Below, one piece after another: positions 14,214 to 20,612 of a stretch of 27,636 nucleotides of DNA (position 1 is its first letter; each line of letters begins with the position of its first letter). Both the position numbers and the translations under genes were made by a program. Location: the IMG/VR virus record IMGVR_UViG_3300046491_000336, positions 1-27,636 of that record; one strand, written 5' to 3'. Below the pieces are notes generated by a model. That model had not been told where the DNA came from and searched no databases. It saw nothing but the letters and a program-made list of their open reading frames with translations. The DNA comes from a virus.

Positions 14214-15491
14214 TTATCTACAACTAATCGTCCACAATTGATCAAGGCGCGTCGTGTAGCTCTGACTCATCATCTCGCGTCGCATTGCCCAATCGGGATT
14301 GATCGGCACACCCGCAGACCGCAGCGTTCCCCTGCCCCACCTCTCGTTGATCTTATCCAGCACCGTCATCAGGTTCGTCGCCTCTGCCGATTGTGTGGTG
14401 GCAAATAGATCCTCGGTGAATTCACCAGGCAGACAAAGATTGACGAGCATCACCTCTGCCTTGCTGTATTTGAATCCCGGCCGGAATACGCGCTCGACAG
14501 CGTTGACGGCGGCCTTGGTCAGCAGACGCACATCATCGGTTGGATATGGCAGTTCGATCAGGACGCCGTTTGCGTACTTGGCCTCGTCCGGATTAAACAT
14601 GCCGGTGCGAATGCTGACGCGGATCTTCTTACACAGCGAGTTCTGGGCCCGCAGCTTTTCCGAGGCGCGCATCACGTGAGTGGCGACGGCCTCCTTGATC
14701 GGTGCCAGTTCTGTGAGGCGCTTACCGAACATTCTGCTGCAGCAGATCTCCTGCTTGGGCGGATCCGGCTCGTCCAACTCAAGACATGCCGTGCCAGCCA
14801 ATTCACGGGCGGTCTTCTCGATCACCACGCTGAAGTTTTTTCGTAGCGTCCAGGCATCTGCCTTGGCCAAGTCCATCGCAGTCTTGATGCCCATACCATC
14901 TAGGTGCAGCTTCATGCGCCGCCCTATCCCCCAGACCTCGGCCACGTCCGTGTTGCGTAACACCCAGTCGCGCTTGATCGGGTCGCAGATGTTCACGACG
15001 CCCCCGGTTTGCGCCTGCAGGCGTTTGGCGGTGTGGTTGGCCAGCTTGGCCAGGGTCTTGGTGTGCGCGATGCCGACGCCGACGGGGATGCCCGTACAGC
15101 GCAGCACCTGGCTGCGGATCTTGCGGCCGAGTCCGTCCACGTCGTTGATGCCGGTGAGGTCGACGAAGGCTTCGTCGATGCTGTAGACCTCGACGGCCGG
15201 CACCATAGACTCGATCAAGGTCATGACACGTTCGCTCATGTCACCGTACAGCGCGTAGTTCGAGGAGAACGGGACAATGCCGTGTTGCTTGAGTTTGTGT
15301 TTGATCTGGAAGTACGGCTCGCCCATTTTTACGTAGGGCTTGGCGTCGTAGCTGCGGGCGATGACGCAGCCGTCGTTGTTCGACAGCACCACGATGGGCA
15401 CCTTCGCGAGGTCTGGACGGAACACGCGTTCGCAACTGGCGTAGAAGCTGTTGCAATCGATCAGGCCGAATATCGGCGGCGCCTTAGACAT
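14214..15491 (-). CDS. umuC: UmuC-type DNA polymerase V catalytic subunit (RulB-like)
   Basis: A 425-residue Y-family polymerase. It begins IFGLIDCNSFYASCERVF (catalytic Asp in LIDCNSFYAS), with YSIDEAFVDL (the DE pair of the active site) near 100-110, GIPVGVGIAHTKTLAKLAN, the helix-hairpin-helix part VWGIGRRM, and the little finger. The conserved tail MSQSYTTRLDQLW is followed by only four more residues, so the gene is full length with a slightly altered end. It inserts nucleotides opposite lesions after SOS induction together with processed UmuD. ATG at 15491 overlaps the umuD stop by 8 nt, so the two are coupled. The island genes begin directly beyond its 3' end. Confidence 0.97.
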   Translation of the reverse strand: MSKAPPIFGLIDCNSFYASCERVFRPDLAKVPIVVLSNNDGCVIARSYDAKPYVKMGEPYFQIKHKLKQHGIVPFSSNYALYGDMSERVMTLIESMVPAVEVYSIDEAFVDLTGINDVDGLGRKIRSQVLRCTGIPVGVGIAHTKTLAKLANHTAKRLQAQTGGVVNICDPIKRDWVLRNTDVAEVWGIGRRMKLHLDGMGIKTAMDLAKADAWTLRKNFSVVIEKTARELAGTACLELDEPDPPKQEICCSRMFGKRLTELAPIKEAVATHVMRASEKLRAQNSLCKKIRVSIRTGMFNPDEAKYANGVLIELPYPTDDVRLLTKAAVNAVERVFRPGFKYSKAEVMLVNLCLPGEFTEDLFATTQSAEATNLMTVLDKINERWGRGTLRSAGVPINPDWAMRREMMSQSYTTRLDQLWTISCR

Positions 15492-15909
15492 GGCTGCGCA
15501 CGCTGCTGGTGACGACACCCCAGATCGCCAGTTCGTCACCTTCAAGGACGTACCGCGGCGGATACTTGGGGTTTTCTGACATAAGGATGACTTCTCGACC
15601 GCGAAGGCACAGACGCTTGCACACGGGCTCATTGTTCAACAACGCAATGACTATGTGTCCGTGGGCTGGCTCGATTGATCGATCGACAATGGCCAAGTCT
15701 CCCTCATAGATCCCGGCGCCCTGCATGCTTTCACCTGTGAGCGAAACCAGGTAGACGTGGGGCGCACTAATGTTAAGCACCTCATCCAACGAGATCTGGG
15801 CTTCGATGTGATCCGCTGCCGGCGACGGAAACCCGGCCGGCACACGGAAGAGGCACAGCGGCACCTTTAAGCCGCCCTCACTGATGGGGCCTAGAATTGA
15901 GTAACTCAT
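15484..15909 (-). CDS. umuD: UmuD-type translesion polymerase subunit, self-cleaving (RulA-like)
   Basis: A 141-residue S24 peptidase-fold protein. The cleavage site is probably Ala-Gly in PAGFPSPAADH near residue 25, the catalytic Ser is in GESMQGAGIYEGD, and the catalytic Lys is in VCKRLCL. RecA filaments trigger self-cleavage to UmuD', which joins UmuC to make polymerase V. The ATG at 15909 lies about 20 nt from a perfect LexA box. The promoter overlaps that box, so expression is SOS-controlled. Confidence 0.96.
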   Translation of the reverse strand: MSYSILGPISEGGLKVPLCLFRVPAGFPSPAADHIEAQISLDEVLNISAPHVYLVSLTGESMQGAGIYEGDLAIVDRSIEPAHGHIVIALLNNEPVCKRLCLRGREVILMSENPKYPPRYVLEGDELAIWGVVTSSVRSHV

Positions 15910-15927
15910 GACGCACGACTTCCAATA

Positions 15928-15943
15928 CTGTACGAATATACAG
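15928..15943 (-). promoter_or_regulatory. LexA (SOS) box of umuDC
   Basis: On the minus strand CTGTATATTCGTACAG is a full CTG-N10-CAG palindrome of the gamma-proteobacterial LexA type, 18 nt upstream of the umuD ATG. Confidence 0.93.
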
Positions 15944-15970
15944 TTAACTTTTTGAAAGCCTGTCGGTCAA
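15942..15970 (-). promoter_or_regulatory. Sigma-70 promoter of umuDC
   Basis: On the minus strand TTGACC (15970-15965), a 17-bp spacer and TTAACT (15947-15942) form a good promoter. The -10 element touches the LexA box, so LexA binding would block RNA polymerase. Confidence 0.65.
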
Positions 15971-17285
15971 TTCTTGCGGGAAATATCAGACCAGCGGGAG
16001 CACCCTAAACCTAAGCATCACTACATCCGATAAGCGCCCCCTCCCCAACCTCGCGCCATTAACCCGCAACCTGGAGACCGTCCGGCAAACGATGCATACC
16101 CTTCTGGCGAGCGATTCACCCGCCCCATTCAGGTCAGCAGAGCTGATTGACCAACGACGAAGGACGCGGATACGACGCAAAAAATCGATCGAAAGCGGTT
16201 TTTTTCAAAAAAAATAATTTTTTTTCGAAGAAGGGGGGGATTTGGAGAATCTAGATACGAGGAGGGAGCTGGAAAATAAACGTTTTGGACAAAGCTACCG
16301 CTAGGGGTCCCAAGAACGAGGGATTGCGTATAGTGCTAAAAATGACCAAAGCTAGGTCTTTGAGGCGATTGTGCTCTAAAAAACGCATTCGTGCAAGTTT
16401 TTTATTTCTTGGGGGGGCTTGAGTATGTCTTAAGGGTATATCTAGCGAAGCCAATCACGCTACAAGCCACGGATTACGTGGCCTTCAGCGCGATGACTGA
16501 TTATCAAAATGTACTTAAAAAACAAACTAACCTCTATACGCAAATATTCCGACCAACTTAAAACAACAAATCAACTTAAATACCCTGATAACAAATCCGA
16601 CGAACGAAACTCCTTCCTTTTTAACAGTAGATCCAATACTGCAAGCACAAACAAAAAAGTGGTCAACAACAAGAAAGAACATTAAATTGAAGTTCGTATA
16701 AGCAATACCAAAACAGCAAAAAAAAAACCAGAACAAAAAATCGCAAAACCCTTTAAAATCAAGGCCTCCAGCCACTTCAATCCGAAACAAAAACATATAA
16801 GAAAGCGATTTTTTAAGTGCCTCACTTTTCCCACTACAGGTCTGTGGTCGCGATTGACGAGTTTTAAAGCCCGCTCTAAGATCACTCCCATCAGCCACAC
16901 AGAACCAAAACGCCACGTCTCATTCGAGATTCCGGCGACGGCCCCTGTCGGTTTGATGAAAGGAAAAAACGAAAGTAAGAAAAAAAAGCAAAAAAAAGCT
17001 GAAGGGCGGCAACCCTCCAGCCTTGCTGCAAAACCACGGATCGTTAACGCTTAGGACGATTCGGCACCGAAATGATGCTGGCTTCACAGATTCTCGCGAA
17101 TCAAAAGTAGCACAGATCATGGATGGTGAGCCATGGCCCTTGGTCGCTTGCGACTAAGGGCTTGGCGACTGAGCATCACGAATAGGATGCAAAAATGTCC
17201 ATTAGCCATTTGATGTTGATCTTGGCAATTGAGGTAGTTCGTCTGCTTCAAGACGTACTGCCGCTGTTGCTTGTCTGATAAAAGA
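15971..17285. other. AT-rich stretch of about 1.3 kb without a supportable gene
   Basis: Homopolymer A and T runs dominate 16195-16240 and 16680-17000. Minus-strand frames at 16527-16916 and 16682-16900 encode Phe/Ile-rich products that look like translated AT-rich DNA, with no binding site or family, so I leave them out. Near 17137-17160, CCCTTGGTCGC and GCGACTAAGGG form an 11-bp hairpin with a 2-nt loop and one G-A mismatch. The stretch separates the SOS operon from the end of the tail cluster. Confidence 0.6.
16984..17021 (-). terminator. Rho-independent terminator, minus strand
   Basis: On the minus strand GCTGGAGGG pairs with CCCTTCAGC (one mismatch, 6-nt loop) and is followed by eight T residues. 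It could be a back-up stop for transcription leaving the tail/lysis operon, or mark the end of a lost gene. Confidence 0.75.
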
Positions 17286-17306
17286 AGCCGGGGAAACCCG
17301 GCTTTT
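17286..17306 (-). terminator. Terminator at the end of the tail/lysis operon
   Basis: AAGCCGGG and CCCGGCTT form a short GC-rich stem directly after the spanin stop codon, with T-rich sequence on both strands, so it may act in both directions. Confidence 0.75.
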
Positions 17307-17307
17307 T

Positions 17308-17847
17308 TCATTGGAAAGTGATCGCTTTGACATAACCTTGGCACGCAGCCAGTGCGATCAGTCCCCGATCACCGTCATCGGTGATACTGACAATTCGTTG
17401 AGCATGCGCTGGGTCAATTTCGGCTCTTGTGGGGCCATGAACCACGCCGCCGGTGGCGGTGGTGGCCGACAGCGATCCGTTGTCGGCGCCGGGGGTGGCG
17501 TCGAGTAGGACTGACAGGCGCAGATCAGCAGTGGCAAGGCGGTCGCGCAGGCGACCTTGATCACGTTGGACATCACTCAAGGCTCGGTAGTGGGTTTGTT
17601 CGCTGGTAGCCAGGCGCTGCTCGAGCGCAAGGCGTTTGTCTTGTTCGGCACGCTGCTGCGCAACCGTGGCCAGAGCCAACTGGTTGAGGGTTTCGGTGTG
17701 GAGTCGGGTTTGCTCTGCGAGCTGTTTGCCGTAGCGCCAGTCCTGTAATTGCCAAGCGATGGCTGCGGAAGCACCGGCTAAAACGGCCAGCAGCACACCT
17801 TTGGCCACCAGTCGATACGGTGTCGGGATCAGTTCGCCGAGACGCAT
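17308..17847 (-). CDS. Rz-like inner-membrane spanin
   Basis: A 179-residue protein with one N-terminal membrane segment (LVAKGVLLAVLAGASAAIAW) followed by a long Gln/Arg/Ala-rich coiled coil (about 35-115), the layout of phage i-spanins. With the outer-membrane lipoprotein encoded inside it, it would fuse inner and outer membranes in the last step of lysis. The ATG at 17847 has GAGGG upstream and overlaps the lysin gene by 19 nt; the longer frame to 18003 lies wholly within the lysin gene. Position after the lysin matches R-pyocin clusters. Confidence 0.88.
   Translation of the reverse strand: MRLGELIPTPYRLVAKGVLLAVLAGASAAIAWQLQDWRYGKQLAEQTRLHTETLNQLALATVAQQRAEQDKRLALEQRLATSEQTHYRALSDVQRDQGRLRDRLATADLRLSVLLDATPGADNGSLSATTATGGVVHGPTRAEIDPAHAQRIVSITDDGDRGLIALAACQGYVKAITFQ
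17358..17573 (-). CDS. Rz1-like outer-membrane spanin lipoprotein, nested in Rz
   Basis: A 71-residue product read in another frame entirely inside the Rz gene. It has a lipoprotein signal (MSNVIKVACATALPLLICAC, lipid-bearing Cys near residue 20) and a Pro-rich mature part (TPPPAPT, RPPPPPAA), exactly the Rz1 style. The -2 position of the lipobox is a Cys, which is unusual. Start is ATG at 17573 or the adjacent GTG at 17576. Nested Rz/Rz1 pairs are the lambda arrangement. Confidence 0.85.
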   Translation of the reverse strand: MSNVIKVACATALPLLICACQSYSTPPPAPTTDRCRPPPPPAAWFMAPQEPKLTQRMLNELSVSPMTVIGD

Positions 17848-18392
17848 AACACCGCCCTCGCCCGCCCCCACAACTCCAGCCGGTCCTGCAGGCCATTGAG
17901 GCCGCCATTGATCCTGCGGGTGATAGTGTTGAATTCGTTTTGATCGGCCAGCGCGTTCAGCCCATTCACGGACCAGAACCATGCGGCCGATTCCGCGGCC
18001 CACTGCGGCAGCTCCAGCAGTTCAGGCGTACGCAGCAATCGCTCGTCGCCAAACAGCGCCAAGCTGCAGCGCAGGTAATTGTCGTGGCCGGTGACCTGGA
18101 TCAGGCCGCGACCGCGATAGCGCTGGCCATCACCATCTGCTGCCGGCGTGTTGCCCAGTTTTGCAGCCAGGTTGCCGGTGTCGTATTTGCTCAGGTACTG
18201 ATCGCCACCCAGCTCCCGGACGTACTGCAGCTGACCCGACTCGTGACCGACTTGCGCCAGAAACGCGGCTTGACGTTTCGGCGTGTTGATCTGTCGATGA
18301 GCCATGGCTGCGTTGAGGGCGGATACAAAAACGCCCGCTTGGCGGCGGGCGTTGGGCATGATGCTTTGCAGCTGTTGCTCAGTGATGGACAT
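17829..18392 (-). CDS. GH19 chitinase-like endolysin
   Basis: A 187-residue glycoside hydrolase of family 19. AFLAQVGHESG carries the catalytic Glu, RYRGRGLIQVTGHDNY is the family signature, and TRRINGGLNGLQDRLELW closes the domain. It cuts the glycan chains of peptidoglycan to release particles. No signal peptide is visible, so it needs a holin, which is not in the window. ATG at 18392 has GGAG 7 nt upstream and is preferred to the in-frame start at 18407. R-pyocin clusters carry the same enzyme at this place. Confidence 0.93.
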   Translation of the reverse strand: MSITEQQLQSIMPNARRQAGVFVSALNAAMAHRQINTPKRQAAFLAQVGHESGQLQYVRELGGDQYLSKYDTGNLAAKLGNTPAADGDGQRYRGRGLIQVTGHDNYLRCSLALFGDERLLRTPELLELPQWAAESAAWFWSVNGLNALADQNEFNTITRRINGGLNGLQDRLELWGRARAVLCVSAN

Positions 18393-18407
18393 ACAAACTC
18401 CAGACAT

Positions 18408-18428
18408 AAAAAAACCGCACTCAGGCGG
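18408..18428 (-). terminator. Possible terminator between gpD and lysin
   Basis: On the minus strand CCGC, a 6-nt loop and GCGG precede a run of seven T residues. The stem is short, so it would probably attenuate and not fully stop readthrough into the lysis genes. Confidence 0.5.
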
Positions 18429-18441
18429 CGATGGGATGTGG

Positions 18442-19491
18442 TTACTGCTTCTCGATGTTCACAACCTTGAGTGGTGGTTTCGGCCCTTTCTTTTTCTTGC
18501 CCTTGGATTTACCGGCTTTGCCGGCGTTGCATTCGACCGTGGTGGACCACCCGGACTGGGTGAACACCTGCTCGACCGAATCCGCCAGGTATTCGCCATC
18601 AAGCCCGACCTTGAAACCCTGAGCGATGATGGGACGCTCGGCAAAGATGTCCGTCCGGCCGGGCATTTCAAGCCGCACATCGGCGGTCGAGCGGTTGAAC
18701 GCCGACAGACGTGCCTTTGCCGCCGCTTCAGCAGCGCCCTTGTCTGGGTAGATATGGCGGTCGGTATGCACTGCCGGCAATCCGTCCGGAGCGTCATCGT
18801 TGTCGATGGTAACCACCGCGAGCTTGCCGTTCTTTTTGTTCTGATGCTTGGTGGCCACTGCCTTGTGCGAATTGCGATCGCCGAGACTGAATTGCCAGCG
18901 GCTAAGGTCACTGCGGGTCAGCGTGATAGCGCCAAATGCTTTACCGCTGGCCGTCTGGCCACCTTGGCGCGGCATCACCAACAGCTTGCCGTCGGCCACC
19001 TTGGCCGTGCAGTCGTATTGCTTGGCCACACGGGTTATGAAATTAAAATCGGACTCGTTGAGCTGGTCGACGCGGGCGACCTTGGTCGACACCGGGCACA
19101 CCGGCTGCCAGCCATTACGCGCCGCGACGTCAGCCACGATCTTCGACAGCGGCACGTCTTCCCAGCTTCCGCTACGGATAGTCTTGCCACTGCCACGCAT
19201 GTCGCTGGCCTTACCCTTGATCACGATGGTATCCGGCGGGCCTGACACCTCGACCGTATCCACGGTGTAACTGCCCATGCGCGCCAAGGTCGTTTCGGCG
19301 TAACCCAAGTAGATCTCGATTGAGCTGCCACGCCGTGGCAATTGCACTTGCCCATCACGGTCGTCGATACGCAGCTCAAATTCGTCGGACTCCATGCCCG
19401 GCTTGTCAGAGGTACGCAGCAGCAACAGCCGATCATTGATCTTGGCCGTGACATCGGCCCCGTCGGCGACGATTCGAAACATCGGAGTCAT
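18442..19491 (-). CDS. Phage late control gene D / gpD-like baseplate hub protein
   Basis: A 349-residue protein of the P2 gpD family (contractile-tail hub, VgrG gp27-like). FRIVADGADVTAKINDRLL at the start, LRIDDRDGQVQLPRRG, and the DFNFITRVAKQYD segment typical of hub proteins are visible. The C-terminus is Lys-rich (GKSKGKKKKGPKPP). ATG at 19491 has GGAAAAG just upstream; the longer frame to 19602 has no family sequence. In R-pyocins it lies between gpX and the lysin, as here. Confidence 0.92.
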   Translation of the reverse strand: MTPMFRIVADGADVTAKINDRLLLLRTSDKPGMESDEFELRIDDRDGQVQLPRRGSSIEIYLGYAETTLARMGSYTVDTVEVSGPPDTIVIKGKASDMRGSGKTIRSGSWEDVPLSKIVADVAARNGWQPVCPVSTKVARVDQLNESDFNFITRVAKQYDCTAKVADGKLLVMPRQGGQTASGKAFGAITLTRSDLSRWQFSLGDRNSHKAVATKHQNKKNGKLAVVTIDNDDAPDGLPAVHTDRHIYPDKGAAEAAAKARLSAFNRSTADVRLEMPGRTDIFAERPIIAQGFKVGLDGEYLADSVEQVFTQSGWSTTVECNAGKAGKSKGKKKKGPKPPLKVVNIEKQ

Positions 19492-19504
19492 GATCTTTTC
19501 CAAT

Positions 19505-19525
19505 AAAAAACCCGCACGAGGCAGG
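19505..19525 (-). terminator. Weak terminator-like hairpin between gpX and gpD
   Basis: On the minus strand CCTGC and GCGGG (one mismatch) form a short stem followed by TTTTTT. Too weak to be sure. Confidence 0.35.
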
Positions 19526-19576
19526 TCAGAAAAATAGCGGTCGTTACGTGTTACGCGGCGGCGATATCGCCCTGAG

Positions 19577-19783
19577 TCAATCCCACAAGCTGAGGCCTTC
19601 ACTGGTCGGACTCGACAGATCCGGCAGGACGATAATCACGCCCAACCGGAACGGCTGAGGCTCATCGGCCAGCCCCTGATTGGCATCGAGCACGGCCTCG
19701 ACGCTGCCATTCAGATGGCCGTAAACGTTGTTGCAAATGACATCGAGCATGTCGCCGTCAGACGTCCTGCATGTCGTCGCCAT
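19577..19783 (-). CDS. gpX-like tail protein
   Basis: A 68-residue protein matching the small P2 gpX tail proteins: MATTCRTSDGDMLDVIC, then YGHLNGSVEAVLDANQGLA and GVIIVLPDL, the LysM-like pattern used to bind tail or peptidoglycan. The ATG at 19783 lies inside the end of the gpU gene (26-nt overlap), with GGAG 10 nt upstream, so it is coupled to gpU. Confidence 0.9.
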   Translation of the reverse strand: MATTCRTSDGDMLDVICNNVYGHLNGSVEAVLDANQGLADEPQPFRLGVIIVLPDLSSPTSEGLSLWD

Positions 19784-20603
19784 AGCGCTCAAACTCCAGA
19801 GTGAAGCCCTGTTTGCGAGCAATCCCGCCGTGCAGCAGCGCGGACTGTTCCTCGTTGATGTTTTTCAGGCACCACGTCCCGATCACCTCGCCATAGCCCG
19901 TGGTCAGGGTCAGCGGTTGCAGCCTGGCCCCGATGGAGCGCAGCGTGTCGAGCTGCTTTAAACCGCCTTTGAAGCCCGGATAGATCGTGCCCTTGAGCGT
20001 CAACTTTTCATCGCCCATACCGATGGCCTGCTTCGCCGGGCGGCGCGTCAGCCGCTCCTGCGAAGCCCAGCGGAATTCGGTCGAACGGCTCAGCTCGTCG
20101 AACGCTGCCGTGTCCAGGTTGAAGTAATACGGCTCAATCTTCGGATCGCGCGGCTGAATAATCATCAAATGCGGGAACGGCTTCACCGCCTCCGGCGCCG
20201 GCGTAGCCTCACCGGCAAAGGAACTGGTGGGCACGATGTTGGCCAGCGACGGGATGACCTTACCGGCGACGTTGTTGATTGCCGTGGCCGCCTTGCCCGC
20301 CTGCTCCTTCAACGTGCCCAGCCGATCCTGCACTTCAGCCGCCGCCCGGGTGGCGCGGCCGTACACCGCCGCCACCTGACCGACCTTGGCCTGAGCCGCG
20401 TCGACGCCGCGCATCACCCGCTGAAGCTTGGCGCCGATGGCCGGCCCGACAAACGGGATGTTCTCCAGCTCGGACGCAGCGCCGGTCAGTTCGCGGATCG
20501 CACCGTTGACCGGGGTCAGCATGCCGTCCGCACTGCGCCGCCCGGTTTCCGCCGCATCGACCAGGTACTTCAGGCTCGATTGCATCTGCTCCATGTAAGC
20601 CAT
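19758..20603 (-). CDS. gpU-like tail terminator protein with N-terminal extension
   Basis: A 281-residue protein. Residues from about 140 are the P2 gpU domain (HLMIIQPRDPKIEPYYF, FRWASQERLTRRPAKQAIGMGDEKLTLKGTIYP, ending FTLEFERYG), which caps the tail tube. P2 gpU itself is about half this length; the first 135 residues are an Ala-rich helical extension. AGGAGG sits 4 nt before the ATG at 20603. It follows the tape-measure gene after 9 nt. Confidence 0.87.
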   Translation of the reverse strand: MAYMEQMQSSLKYLVDAAETGRRSADGMLTPVNGAIRELTGAASELENIPFVGPAIGAKLQRVMRGVDAAQAKVGQVAAVYGRATRAAAEVQDRLGTLKEQAGKAATAINNVAGKVIPSLANIVPTSSFAGEATPAPEAVKPFPHLMIIQPRDPKIEPYYFNLDTAAFDELSRSTEFRWASQERLTRRPAKQAIGMGDEKLTLKGTIYPGFKGGLKQLDTLRSIGARLQPLTLTTGYGEVIGTWCLKNINEEQSALLHGGIARKQGFTLEFERYGDDMQDV

Positions 20604-20612
20604 GAAACCTCC

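Noticed and set aside
14680-15512. Long plus-strand frames opposite umuC and umuD
   Set aside because: Shadows of GC-rich coding sequence on the other strand, which has clear UmuC/UmuD motifs.
16527-16916. Phe-rich minus-strand frames that look like membrane proteins
   Set aside because: Composition follows the AT-rich DNA; no start signal and two competing frames.
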